The notes under the pieces were generated by a model. It saw nothing but the letters and a program-made list of their open reading frames with translations, searched no databases and was not told the DNA's origin. Made by a program: the position numbers and the translations under genes. Positions 1 through 8,198 of a stretch of 64,000 nucleotides of DNA are shown piece by piece (position 1 is the first letter of the stretch; the number at the start of each line of letters is the position of its first letter). The stretch comes from Trinickia mobilis (GTDB lineage: Bacteria; Pseudomonadota; Gammaproteobacteria; Burkholderiales; Burkholderiaceae), in assembly GCF_017315705.1 (NCBI RefSeq), contig NZ_JAFLRF010000001.1:390394-454393 (forward strand). Reading direction: 5' to 3'.

Positions 1-1
1 G

Positions 2-523
2 AGCTTCTACCCGGCGTTCACGCTGACCGGCAATCTCGGCACGACGAGCCAGAGCCTTGCGCGCGTCCTGCAGAACCCGGCGGCGACGCTCGGCGTCGGG
101 CTCGCGCTGCCGTTCATTCAATGGAACGCGATGCAGTTGCGGATCAAGGTCTCGAAGAGCGAGTACGAGGAAGCCGTCGTGAACTTCCGGCAAACGCTCT
201 ATGGCGCGCTGGGTGAGGTCGAAAACGCGTTGTCGGCGCGGGTTCAGCTCGATAGCGAGGCGACGCAGCGCAGCTTGTCGCTCGCACAGGCGCAACGCGC
301 GCAAACGCTAGCGAAAGCGCGCTTCCGAGCAGGCGCAACAGACGTCCAGCCCTGGCTCGACCAGCAGCAGCGCCTGCGGGACGCGCAAAGCGCTCAGGCG
401 TTGAATCAATTGAGCCGCCTCAACAACCTGATGAACCTGTACAAGGCGCTCGGCGGCAGCGATGCCGCCTCATTCCCGCTGGCCGGCCCCGCTGTGGATT
501 CCGTCGCGCTCGGCGAGCGGTAG
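2..523 (+). CDS. Efflux outer membrane protein, C-terminal part (5' truncated by window edge)
   Basis: The reading frame is open from base 2, so the gene begins before the window; 173 residues remain. The protein has the long helical, Gln/Ala-rich pattern of TolC/NodT-type outer membrane channels. Near the start is a beta-strand-like segment ending LALPFIQW, followed by helices (EVENALSARVQLDSEATQ, then QALNQLSRLNNLMNLYKALGG), which is the usual end of the OprM/NodT fold. Such channels complete tripartite RND or MFS pumps, so the pump genes probably lie upstream, outside the window. It converges on the amidohydrolase gene with only 16 bases between stops. Family assignment is confident; the substrate is unknown. 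Confidence 0.85.
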   Translation, partial: SFYPAFTLTGNLGTTSQSLARVLQNPAATLGVGLALPFIQWNAMQLRIKVSKSEYEEAVVNFRQTLYGALGEVENALSARVQLDSEATQRSLSLAQAQRAQTLAKARFRAGATDVQPWLDQQQRLRDAQSAQALNQLSRLNNLMNLYKALGGSDAASFPLAGPAVDSVALGER

Positions 524-539
524 TCGGCGGGCAACTGCC

Positions 540-1727
540 CTACTGCCCGAGATACCGCTCCACAAGCCGCGCCCAAAACGCCGCGCCGACCGGCAGATTG
601 CGATCGTTGAAGTCGTAGTTCGGATTGTGGACCATGCACCCGTCCTCGCCCACGCCGTTGCCCAGCCGCAAGAACGTGCCAGGCCGCTTTTGCAGCATGA
701 ATGCGAAGTCCTCGCTGCCCATCAGGGTGTCCGCGCTCGCCACGACGTTCTCGCTGCCCACCAGCTCGCGCGCAACCTCGATGGCGAACTCCGTCTCCGC
801 ATCCGAGTTGACGACGACCGGATAGCCTTCGATGTACTCGACCAGGGCCTTCGCGCCGTAGCTCGCCGCCTGCGCCGCTACGAGTTCGTGCACACGGCGC
901 TTGAGCAGTTCGCGCACCTCGGGGCTGAACGAGCGGATGCTCAGCTCCAGCTTCGCCGTGCTCGAAATCACGTTGTTCGCGGTGCCCGCATGCATCGAGC
1001 CGATCGTGACCACGGCTGGCTGCGCCGGGTCGACGTTGCGCGCGACGATGGTCTGCAGCGCCATCACGATGCTTGCGGCCACAACGACCGGGTCCACCGT
1101 CAGATGCGGCCGCGCCGCATGTCCGCCGACGCCTTCGATCGTGATGATCGCCTTGTCTCCCGCCGACATGAACGGGCCCTTGCGGAACAGGAACACGCCC
1201 GGCTCGGCGCCCGGGTGATTGTGCACGCCGAACACGGCGTCGCACGGAAAGCGCTCGAAGAGGCCGTCTTCGATCATCTTTTTCGCGCCGCTATCGACGC
1301 CGCTCTCCTCCGCCGGCTGGAAATACAGATGCACGGTGCCGGAAAAGCGCTTGGTTGCGGCGAGGTGCTGTGCGGCGCCGAGCAGCATCGTCGTGTGGCC
1401 GTCGTGGCCGCACGCGTGCATCTTGCCGTGCGTCGCGCTCGCGTACGGCAGGCCGGTTTGCTCGACGATCGGCAGGGCATCCATGTCGGCGCGAATGCCG
1501 ATGCGGCGCGTGCCGTCGCCGGCCTTCAGCGTGCCGACCACGCCGGTTCGGCCGACGCCGCGCGTGACTTCCCAGCCCCATGCTTCCAGCTTGCTCGCGA
1601 CGAGCGCGGCCGTATCGACTTCTTCGTAGGCGAGTTCGGGATGCTGGTGGATGTGGTGGCGGATGTCGCGCAGGCCGGGCGCTGCGGCTTCGAGATCTTC
1701 GACTTGTGTCAAACGGATGTGGCTCAT
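540..1727 (-). CDS. M20-family amidohydrolase (hippurate / N-acyl-amino-acid hydrolase type)
   Basis: A 395-residue zinc-dependent M20D hydrolase that cleaves N-acyl or N-benzoyl groups from amino acids in the cytoplasm. The metal-site motif HACGHDG lies at residues 104-110 and FQPAEE at 136-141, both typical of HipO/IAA-amino-acid hydrolases, and the length is normal for the family. I chose the ATG that begins MSHIRLTQVEDLE, because the frame upstream of it is not protein-like and this start aligns with family members. Divergent 130-bp spacer to phnN. Substrate cannot be told; hippurate, N-acetyl amino acids or auxin conjugates are all possible for this family. Confidence 0.88.
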   Translation of the reverse strand: MSHIRLTQVEDLEAAAPGLRDIRHHIHQHPELAYEEVDTAALVASKLEAWGWEVTRGVGRTGVVGTLKAGDGTRRIGIRADMDALPIVEQTGLPYASATHGKMHACGHDGHTTMLLGAAQHLAATKRFSGTVHLYFQPAEESGVDSGAKKMIEDGLFERFPCDAVFGVHNHPGAEPGVFLFRKGPFMSAGDKAIITIEGVGGHAARPHLTVDPVVVAASIVMALQTIVARNVDPAQPAVVTIGSMHAGTANNVISSTAKLELSIRSFSPEVRELLKRRVHELVAAQAASYGAKALVEYIEGYPVVVNSDAETEFAIEVARELVGSENVVASADTLMGSEDFAFMLQKRPGTFLRLGNGVGEDGCMVHNPNYDFNDRNLPVGAAFWARLVERYLGQ

Positions 1728-1857
1728 GATTCGCTCCGGTGTTGTCGGAAGCACGCTGCGGCGCGGGCGGCTGCGATGGCCCTTCGCTACGCCTGCAAAA
1801 AGCGAGTCCGCAGCCCAAGGCCTTGCCGTCGTCCGCGCCTCGCGGCCTAGCCGCGCA

Positions 1858-2424
1858 TCATGCCACGCAGCTCGCCGTTTGCGCGATTCCGCGCAGCACG
1901 TCGACGAACCGCTGCCCAGCCGTTTCGAGCGTTCCCGAATTGTCGATCGAAGCCAGCCGCACGCCTTCGGGCACCTGGAACGGCGCGTGCCGGGCAAGGC
2001 GCGCCGCGACCTGCTCGGCCGTCTCGCGCGCCCGCGCGCCGAGCCGCGCGGCGAGGATGTGCGGCGCCGCGTCGACATGGACGAGCTGTGCGAGCGGATA
2101 GCGCGCCAACACGTCGCGCAAATGCTGCCGCGAACCGTTGACGACCACCGCGCACCCGCGCGCGAGCCAAGCGTCGAGTTCGATGCCGATCCCGTAGCGC
2201 AATTCGTGGCTCGCCCATTCGAGCGCGAAGAGGCCGAGCTTCGAGCGGCCGGCGAATTCGCCGGCCGTCAGCGCGATGTGGTTTTCTCCATGGCCCACGG
2301 GCCGCGTGATGTAGCGATGCGCGAAGACGATCGGCTCGCCCGCGAGCGCGTTGCGCGCGTAGGCGAGCAGCGAGTCCTTGCCCGCGCCCGACGGTCCCAT
2401 CACGTAGACGAGGCGGTTGCTCAT
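1858..2424 (-). CDS. phnN: Ribose 1,5-bisphosphate phosphokinase PhnN
   Basis: A 188-residue P-loop kinase that phosphorylates ribose 1,5-bisphosphate to PRPP, the salvage end of the C-P lyase pathway. The Walker A loop GPSGAGKDS is at residues 10-18, and the fold resembles guanylate kinase (HRYITRP segment, later NGSRQHL). It is the last gene of the minus-strand unit phnF-DUF1045-phnN; its ATG overlaps the DUF1045 stop by four bases (ATGA), which implies translational coupling. Assignment rests on the family signature plus the phn context. Confidence 0.93.
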   Translation of the reverse strand: MSNRLVYVMGPSGAGKDSLLAYARNALAGEPIVFAHRYITRPVGHGENHIALTAGEFAGRSKLGLFALEWASHELRYGIGIELDAWLARGCAVVVNGSRQHLRDVLARYPLAQLVHVDAAPHILAARLGARARETAEQVAARLARHAPFQVPEGVRLASIDNSGTLETAGQRFVDVLRGIAQTASCVA

Positions 2425-3257
2425 CGTGCGCGCCTCGCCATTTCAGCGGCCTGCGCGCCATCGCTCGCCTGAGCCCCGCCTGCCGGGAACGGGAGCCGAT
2501 GCCAGAGCACGAACGGCGCGCCCGGCGACGGCTCGACGAACAGCGCCGCGCCGTCGACCGGCAGCGGCCCCAGCCGCGCCGCCTCTGCGTGCCAATGACC
2601 GATGAGCGCGTCGCATTCGTCGTCGGCAGAAAGGGAATCGGAAAGCGTCATATGAAACCGGAACTCCTCGAACACGTACGGATAGCCCCACGCGAGCAGC
2701 AATTCGTGCTGCCGCTCCGTCAGCGGTGCGGCAAGGCGGCGCGCGATGTCGGCGGCTGCGGGCCGCGCTCGCAATGCGTCGAGCGTGCGCAAGGCATCGG
2801 CCGCGAGCGCGCGCAACGCGTCGCCGCCCGGGCCCGCAGCCGGGCGCAGCGCCACGAAGCGGCTCAAGAGCGCCGCTTCGACCGGCAGCCAAAATGACGT
2901 CTGGCGCCGCGCCCAGGCCAGCGCCGCTTCGAGCACGTCGCGCGGCGCGACGCCGTCTGCCAGCTTGAACGGAGCAACAAGCGTGCCGTGCCATCCATAG
3001 CGGCGCGGGGCCGCGGTCAGATCGCCGACTTTCCGGCGCAGGGCGGCAAGCGTGGGCGGTGTATGGGCGGTGCCGGTCTCGGGATCGCGCCCGAGCCATG
3101 CGCACCCGGCTTGCCACCAGCCGGATTCGCGCGGCGGCGCGTAATAGATCGCAAAGCGCGCCCCGGCCGGCCAAACCGCTGCCGAAGAATCGGCGAAATC
3201 CGCCGCCTGAGCTTCGTCGGTCAATGCTTGCGAGCGCATCGAATTGAGGGCGCTCAT
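2421..3257 (-). CDS. DUF1045 phosphonate-metabolism protein (2H phosphoesterase-like)
   Basis: A 278-residue protein of the DUF1045 family found in phosphonate gene clusters. Two HxTx motifs are visible, HGTL at residues 90-93 and HMTL at 202-205, the paired signature of the 2H phosphoesterase superfamily that acts on cyclic or 2'-phosphate esters. The gene starts within the phnF stop (ATGA overlap) and ends within the phnN start. No phnP is present in this locus, so I infer that this protein may open the 5-phosphoribosyl 1,2-cyclic phosphate made by C-P lyase; that role is not proven by sequence. A second ATG 18 bases downstream is an alternative start. Confidence 0.85.
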   Translation of the reverse strand: MSALNSMRSQALTDEAQAADFADSSAAVWPAGARFAIYYAPPRESGWWQAGCAWLGRDPETGTAHTPPTLAALRRKVGDLTAAPRRYGWHGTLVAPFKLADGVAPRDVLEAALAWARRQTSFWLPVEAALLSRFVALRPAAGPGGDALRALAADALRTLDALRARPAAADIARRLAAPLTERQHELLLAWGYPYVFEEFRFHMTLSDSLSADDECDALIGHWHAEAARLGPLPVDGAALFVEPSPGAPFVLWHRLPFPAGGAQASDGAQAAEMARRAR

Positions 3258-4021
3258 ACGTCGTGCTCGATCATCAGTTGCACGCGGTCGGCCGCAAAAT
3301 GCGTGATGCCGTACTTCACCGGCACGCCTTCCATGTCCGCGTCGACGTTCTCGACCCACAGCACCGGCTGCTGCCGGTTGATGTTCAGCCGCCGCGCGAC
3401 TTCGGCCTCGGGCAGCACGCTGCCGATGCGGCTCCATTTGCGCACATAGTCGTGCACGCCGAATTCGGCGAGCGCCTTCGTGATGCTGTTCGTGCGCTGG
3501 AGCACGTCGGGCATGTCCGGAAAGCGCGCGGCCGGATACCAGTTGCGCGCGAAAGTGAGCGGCACGCCGTCCGATTCGTGGCGCGTTTCGATCTTGTAGA
3601 CGAACGCCCCCGCACGAATGGCGAGCGCCTTGGCGACATTCGCGTCGGCCTTCACGCGGGCCGCCGAGAGCATCGTGCCGCTCGGCGCGTGATTCTGTCG
3701 CTGAAGGTTTTCGGTGAAGCGCGTGCGGCGGCCGATCGAATAGTCGATCGCGCCGGGCTGGACGAACGTGCCGCGCCCCTGCTCGACGCTCACGAGGCCC
3801 AATGCGGCCAGCCCGAGCATCGCGCGCCGCACGGTATGGCGGTTCACGTCGAAGCGCTTCGCCAGCTCGCCTTCGCTCGGCAGCCGCCCTTCGGCGCCGA
3901 AGCCGCTCGCCGCGATTTCCGCCGCGAGGATCTGCTCGATCTGCCGCCACACGGCGACGCCCGCGCCGCGCTCGACGACGGTTCCCGGACTCCCGCTGTC
4001 GTTCGATGCGTTCGATGTCAT
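3254..4021 (-). CDS. phnF: GntR/HutC-family phosphonate regulator PhnF
   Basis: A 255-residue regulator with an N-terminal GntR winged helix (roughly residues 15-80; sequence RLPSEGELAKRFDVNRHTVR) and a C-terminal UTRA ligand domain (about 100-250). PhnF proteins repress C-P lyase operons in related systems. It is divergent from phnG and heads its own small operon. The start is set at the ATG beginning MTSNASND; codons farther upstream are not family-like. The 26-bp palindrome between phnF and phnG is the obvious binding site, which would give joint control of both arms and autoregulation. Confidence 0.92.
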   Translation of the reverse strand: MTSNASNDSGSPGTVVERGAGVAVWRQIEQILAAEIAASGFGAEGRLPSEGELAKRFDVNRHTVRRAMLGLAALGLVSVEQGRGTFVQPGAIDYSIGRRTRFTENLQRQNHAPSGTMLSAARVKADANVAKALAIRAGAFVYKIETRHESDGVPLTFARNWYPAARFPDMPDVLQRTNSITKALAEFGVHDYVRKWSRIGSVLPEAEVARRLNINRQQPVLWVENVDADMEGVPVKYGITHFAADRVQLMIEHDV

Positions 4022-4128
4022 GGCGTTGTCATTCCCTTGAGTTCCAATTTCGTTTTGCGCATTGTAGTGCGGCCGGCGTGATGGAAATGTGAAAATCGCG
4101 CGGTGGCGCACGCCGGCCAAAAATTTTA

Positions 4129-4154
4129 CATCTAAACGTCTAGACGTTTAGATG
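4129..4154. promoter_or_regulatory. Probable PhnF operator (26-bp perfect palindrome)
   Basis: Two 13-base arms, CATCTAAACGTCT and AGACGTTTAGATG, form a perfect inverted repeat centred on CTAG. It lies 107 bases upstream of phnF and 49 bases upstream of phnG. A TTTACA hexamer at 4125-4130 runs into its left edge and could be a -35 element for phnG. GntR/UTRA regulators bind palindromes with TCTAGAC-like half sites, which fits. The symmetry is seen directly; PhnF binding is inferred. Confidence 0.75.
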
Positions 4155-4203
4155 AATAGATGGTCAAATGTTTGCACTTTTGATCGCGTCGACAAGGAAT
4201 TCC

Positions 4204-4695
4204 ATGAGCGCAACCGAGGCCTCGTCCCCCAACTCCCGCCGGCAGGCGTGGCTCGCGGTGCTCGCCCGCGCGCCGCGCGCCGATCTGGAAGCCGCGCTTG
4301 CGCAAGCATGCGACGGCGCCGCACCGCCCGCGTATGAATGGCTGCGCGCGCCCGAGATCGGGCTCGCGATGGTGCGCGGCCGCATCGGCGGCACCGGCGA
4401 TCCGTTCAATCTCGGCGAGGCCACGGTCACGCGCGCCACGCTGCGGCTGACGGGCGTCGCCGGCAGCGACGGCGCGGCGCCGGTCGGCGTCGCGTGGCAT
4501 CTCGGGCGCGACAAGCGCCGCGCGGAACTCGCGGCGCTCGCCGATGCCATGCTGCAAGTGCCGGAGCGGCACGCCGCGCTCAACGCGCAACTGATCGAAC
4601 CGCTCGCCGCGCGCATCGCGGCGCAACGCGAAGCGCGCCGGCAGGATGCGGCGTCGACGCGCGTCGAATTCTTCACGATGGTCCGAGGCGACTGA
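4204..4695 (+). CDS. phnG: C-P lyase core complex subunit PhnG
   Basis: A 163-residue PhnG, part of the PhnGHIJ core that transfers the phosphonate onto ribose 1 before C-P bond cleavage. Family-typical segments include SRRQAWLAVLARAP near the start and GEATVTRATLRL in the middle. I use the ATG at MSATEASS because AAGGA lies six bases before it; an upstream in-frame ATG would add 12 poorly conserved residues. Its TGA overlaps the ATG of phnH (TGATG). It is the first gene of the plus-strand operon phnGHIJKLM. Confidence 0.93.
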   Translation: MSATEASSPNSRRQAWLAVLARAPRADLEAALAQACDGAAPPAYEWLRAPEIGLAMVRGRIGGTGDPFNLGEATVTRATLRLTGVAGSDGAAPVGVAWHLGRDKRRAELAALADAMLQVPERHAALNAQLIEPLAARIAAQREARRQDAASTRVEFFTMVRGD

Positions 4696-5321
4696 TGCCC
4701 CCCTCAAAGATTGCACTTTCGAGCTTGACGCCGGGTTTCGCCGATCCGGTTCACGAGACGCAGGCCGTGTTCCGCACGCTGCTCGACGCGCTGGCGCGGC
4801 CCGGCACGATCGGCTCCGTCGACGCTGCGCTGCCCGCAGCCGTCGCGGGCCAACCGCACTCCGGGCACGCCGGCCGCGCAGCGTTCGCCACCCTGCTCGC
4901 GCTCGCCGACGACACCACGCCCATCTGGCTCGCCACGCCCGACGCGGCGCTCGGCTCCACGCTGCGCTTTCACACCGGCGCGACGTTGACGGATACGCCC
5001 TCGCGCGCCGCCTTCGCTTACCTACACGACGCCGAAGCGCTGCCGCCGCTCGACACCTTTGCGCTCGGCGAGCCCGAAACGCCGGAACAGTCCGCCACGC
5101 TCCTGATACGCGTCGACGCGTTCACAGGCGGCGCACAGGTCACGCTGAGCGGCCCCGGCATCGAAACGACGGCGTCGATCGCGCCGCGCGGCCTGCCCGA
5201 GCGCTTCTGGCACGAACGCGCCGAACTCGCCGTGCACTTTCCGTGCGGCATCGATTGCTATCTCGTCTGCGGCGACGCGCTCGTCGGCCTGCCGCGCACC
5301 ACCCGAGCGGAGGTGAACTGA
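4695..5321 (+). CDS. phnH: C-P lyase core complex subunit PhnH
   Basis: A 208-residue PhnH, a scaffold-type subunit of the C-P lyase core that is structurally related to PLP enzymes but lacks the cofactor. It opens with a PGFADPVHETQAVFR segment and ends with FWHERAELAVHFPCGIDC, both family hallmarks. Both ends overlap neighbours by the TGATG arrangement (phnG stop/phnH start, phnH stop/phnI start), so the three genes are translationally coupled. Confidence 0.93.
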   Translation: MPPSKIALSSLTPGFADPVHETQAVFRTLLDALARPGTIGSVDAALPAAVAGQPHSGHAGRAAFATLLALADDTTPIWLATPDAALGSTLRFHTGATLTDTPSRAAFAYLHDAEALPPLDTFALGEPETPEQSATLLIRVDAFTGGAQVTLSGPGIETTASIAPRGLPERFWHERAELAVHFPCGIDCYLVCGDALVGLPRTTRAEVN

Positions 5322-6460
5322 TGTACGTAGCCGTCAAAGGGGGCGAGCGCGCGATCGAAGCGTCGTGGCGCCTCATCGATAAAGCCCGCCGCGGCGATAC
5401 GCGGCTCGCCGAGCTGTCCATCGCGCAGATTCGCGAGCAGTTGCGCCTCGCGGTCGCGCGCGTGATGACCGAGGGCTCGGTGTACGACGAAGAGCTGGCC
5501 GCGCTCGCGATCAAGCAGGCCGCGGGCGATCTCGTCGAAGCGATCTTTCTGCTGCGCGCGTACCGCACGACGCTGCCGCGCTTCGGCTTCACCGAGCCGC
5601 TCGATACCGAAGCGATGCTCGCCGAGCGGCGCATTTCCGCGACGTTCAAGGACGTGCCGGGCGGTCAACTGCTTGGCCCGACCTACGATTACACGCAACG
5701 TTTGCTCGATTTCGCGCTGTTGGCCGAAGGCGATGACGCGGCGGCTTCGCAAGAGCCCTTTTCGCTGCGCGACAAGCGCGCGTCGCACAGTGCGGGCGCC
5801 AAGCCCGAGCCGATGCCCCGCGTCGTCAGCCTGCTCGACCAGGAAGGCCTGATCGAACAGGAGCGAGCGTCGGAACACGCCGCCGAGCCCGGCGACCTGT
5901 CGCGCGAGCCGCTCGCGTTCCCGGCGCACCGCACGACGCGCCTGCAGAATCTCGCGCGCGGCGACGAAGGCTTCCTGCTCGCGATGGGCTATGCGACGCA
6001 GCGCGGCTATGCCAACGCACACCCGTTCGCCGGCGAAATCCGCTATGGCCATGTCGCCGTCGAAATGGACCTGCCGGAGCTGGGCTTCGCCGTCGAGATC
6101 GGCGACGTCGACGTCACCGAATGCCAGATGGTCAACCAGTTCAAAGGCAGCGCAAAAGCCCCGCCCGCGTTCACGCAAGGCTACGGCCTCGTGTTCGGCC
6201 ATTCGGAGCGCAAGGCGATGGCGATGGCGCTCGTCGACCGCGCGCTGCGCGCGCAGGAACTCGGCGAGACCGTCTCGTCGCCGACGCAAGACGTCGAGTT
6301 CATGCTGTCGCATAGCGACAGCGTCGAGGCGTCCGGTTTCGTCCAGCACTTGAAGCTGCCGCACTACGTCGACTTCCAGGCCGAGCTGGAACTCGTGAGA
6401 CGGTTGCGCGCACAACATGATGGCCGCGAGCGCGGCGATGACGAGGAACAAGCCGCATGA
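5321..6460 (+). CDS. phnI: C-P lyase subunit PhnI (nucleosidase component)
   Basis: A 379-residue PhnI. In the pathway PhnI, helped by PhnG, H and L, displaces adenine from ATP by the phosphonate to give ribose-1-phosphonate triphosphate. The start MYVAVKGGERAIEAS and internal GPTYDYTQRLLDFALLAEG are conserved family segments. GAGGTGAACTG before the ATG supplies a ribosome site. Its end overlaps the phnJ start by four bases (ATGA). Confidence 0.93.
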   Translation: MYVAVKGGERAIEASWRLIDKARRGDTRLAELSIAQIREQLRLAVARVMTEGSVYDEELAALAIKQAAGDLVEAIFLLRAYRTTLPRFGFTEPLDTEAMLAERRISATFKDVPGGQLLGPTYDYTQRLLDFALLAEGDDAAASQEPFSLRDKRASHSAGAKPEPMPRVVSLLDQEGLIEQERASEHAAEPGDLSREPLAFPAHRTTRLQNLARGDEGFLLAMGYATQRGYANAHPFAGEIRYGHVAVEMDLPELGFAVEIGDVDVTECQMVNQFKGSAKAPPAFTQGYGLVFGHSERKAMAMALVDRALRAQELGETVSSPTQDVEFMLSHSDSVEASGFVQHLKLPHYVDFQAELELVRRLRAQHDGRERGDDEEQAA

Positions 6461-7413
6461 ACGCTCCCGATATGCAGGTCCTTTCCGATACCGATGCCGA
6501 TGCCGATGCCGATGCCGATACCGCCCGGATCGCGGACGCCGCGGCCGAAGGCTACAACTTCGCCTATCTCGACGAGCAGACCAAGCGCATGATCCGCCGC
6601 GCGCTGCTCAAGGCCGTCGCGGTGCCGGGCCATCAGGTGCCGTTCGCGTCGCGCGAAATGCCGCTGCCGTTCGGCTGGGGCACAGGCGGCATTCAAGTGA
6701 CGTCGGCGATCATCGGCCGCGACGATACGCTCAAAGTGATCGACCAGGGCTCCGACGAAACGACGAACGCCGTCAACATCCGCCGTTTCTTTGCGCGCAC
6801 GGCGGGCGTCAAGACGACCCGCAAGACGGCGGAAGCGACCGTCATCCAGACGCGTCACCGCGTTCCCGAAACGCCGCTGACCGCGAACCAGATTCTCGTC
6901 TACCAGGTGCCGAACCCCGAGCCGCTCTTCAAGCTCGAACCGCGCATCGCCGAGTGCAAGAAGCTCCACTCGCTCGCCGACTACGGCCTGATCAGCGTGA
7001 AGCTCTACGAGGACATCGTGCGCCACGGCAGCATCGCGACGACCTACGACTACCCGGTGATCGTCAACGGCCGCTACCTGAGCTCGCCCTCGCCGATCCC
7101 CAAGTTCGACAACCCGAAAATGCACATGAACCCCGCGCTGCAATTGTTCGGCGCCGGCCGCGAGCGGCGCATCTACGCGATTCCGCCCTACACGTCCGTG
7201 CGCAGCCTCGACTTCGACGACCACCCGTTCGAAATCCAGCGCTGGGAGCATGCGTGCGCGCTGTGCGGCTCGCGCGAGAGCTTCCTCGACGAAATGATCG
7301 TCGACGATGCCGGCAAGCGGATGTTCGTCTGCTCCGACAGCGACTACTGTCACGACCGGCGCGAGGCGCAAGCGGAGCACGGCACGGATCAGCACGAAGG
7401 AGAACGTGCATGA
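6457..7413 (+). CDS. phnJ: Carbon-phosphorus lyase PhnJ (radical SAM)
   Basis: A 318-residue PhnJ, the [4Fe-4S]/S-adenosylmethionine enzyme that breaks the C-P bond and yields 5-phosphoribosyl 1,2-cyclic phosphate and the hydrocarbon. The C-terminal cysteines CALC...CSDSDYC have the unusual PhnJ spacing (CxxC, 21 residues, C, five residues, C). The N-terminus is odd: six consecutive Asp-Thr/Ala dipeptides encoded by a GATGCC hexanucleotide tract at 6487-6522. PhnJ stop overlaps phnK start (ATGA). Function is secure. Confidence 0.95.
   Translation: MNAPDMQVLSDTDADADADADTARIADAAAEGYNFAYLDEQTKRMIRRALLKAVAVPGHQVPFASREMPLPFGWGTGGIQVTSAIIGRDDTLKVIDQGSDETTNAVNIRRFFARTAGVKTTRKTAEATVIQTRHRVPETPLTANQILVYQVPNPEPLFKLEPRIAECKKLHSLADYGLISVKLYEDIVRHGSIATTYDYPVIVNGRYLSSPSPIPKFDNPKMHMNPALQLFGAGRERRIYAIPPYTSVRSLDFDDHPFEIQRWEHACALCGSRESFLDEMIVDDAGKRMFVCSDSDYCHDRREAQAEHGTDQHEGERA
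6487..6522 (+). repeat. Hexanucleotide tandem repeat inside phnJ
   Basis: Six direct hexamers, GATACC, four GATGCC and GATACC, encode a (Asp-Thr/Ala)6 stretch at residues 11-22 of PhnJ, ahead of the conserved domain. Unit length is a multiple of three, so gain or loss of units would keep the frame. Confidence 0.9.
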
Positions 7414-8180
7414 CGCCGCTTCTTTCCGCCCGCTCCGTCACGAAGCAATTCGGCGGCCGCAACGGCTGCGCCGATGTCACGTTCGATCTCTATCCCGGCG
7501 AAGTGCTGTGCATCGTCGGCGAATCGGGCTCGGGCAAGACGACGCTTTTGAACACGCTCGCCTTGCGCACCGAGGCCGATAGCGGCTCGCTCAGCTACAC
7601 CCGCACGAACGGCGAGGCGATCGACCTGTTCGCGCTCAGCGAACCGCGGCGGCGTCTTCTGATGCGCACCGAATGGGGCTTCGTGCAGCAGAACTCGCGC
7701 GACGGCCTGCGCCTCGGCGTATCGGCGGGCGCGAACATCGGCGAGCCGCTGATGGCCGCCGGCGCGCGCCATTACGGGCAGATCCGCCGTACCGCCGCGC
7801 AATGGATGGAACGCGTCGAGCTGGACTCCGCGCGCATCGACGAGCTGCCCGCCGCATTTTCGGGCGGCATGCAGCAGCGCCTGCAGATCGCGCGCAATCT
7901 CGTCACCGGGCCGCGCCTCGTGTTCATGGACGAGCCCACGGCCGGCCTCGACGTCTCGGTGCAAGCGCGGCTGCTCGACTTGCTGCGCACGCTCACCACC
8001 ACGCTGCATCTCTCCGTGCTGATCGTCACGCACGACATCGGCGTGGCGCGGCTGCTCGCGCACCGGCTCATGGTGATGCAAGGCGGCAAGGTCGTCGAAG
8101 CGGGCCTCACGGATCAAGTGCTCGACGATCCGCAACATCCGTACACGCAGACGCTCGTGTCGTCTGTGCTTCCCGTCTAA
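7410..8180 (+). CDS. phnK: Phosphonate C-P lyase ATP-binding protein PhnK
   Basis: A 256-residue ABC-type ATPase that docks on the C-P lyase core and is needed for turnover rather than for transport. Walker A GESGSGKTT is near residue 37, the signature FSGGMQQRLQIARNL follows, and Walker B VFMDEPTAGLD is intact. The extended C-terminus (DDPQHPYTQTLVSSVLPV) is the DppD/OppD-like tail that PhnK shares. Coupled to phnJ by ATGA overlap; 18 bases before phnL. Confidence 0.93.
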   Translation: MTPLLSARSVTKQFGGRNGCADVTFDLYPGEVLCIVGESGSGKTTLLNTLALRTEADSGSLSYTRTNGEAIDLFALSEPRRRLLMRTEWGFVQQNSRDGLRLGVSAGANIGEPLMAAGARHYGQIRRTAAQWMERVELDSARIDELPAAFSGGMQQRLQIARNLVTGPRLVFMDEPTAGLDVSVQARLLDLLRTLTTTLHLSVLIVTHDIGVARLLAHRLMVMQGGKVVEAGLTDQVLDDPQHPYTQTLVSSVLPV

Positions 8181-8198
8181 AGTCCAAAGGAATCGACG

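Noticed and set aside
462-1850. Long plus-strand frame of 462 codons across the M20 gene
   Set aside because: It is the Arg/Ala/His-rich mirror of the M20 gene on the other strand, a usual effect of high GC; no domain.
5258-6451. 397-codon minus-strand frame opposite phnI
   Set aside because: Antisense shadow of phnI; no ribosome site and no family, while phnI is fully conserved.
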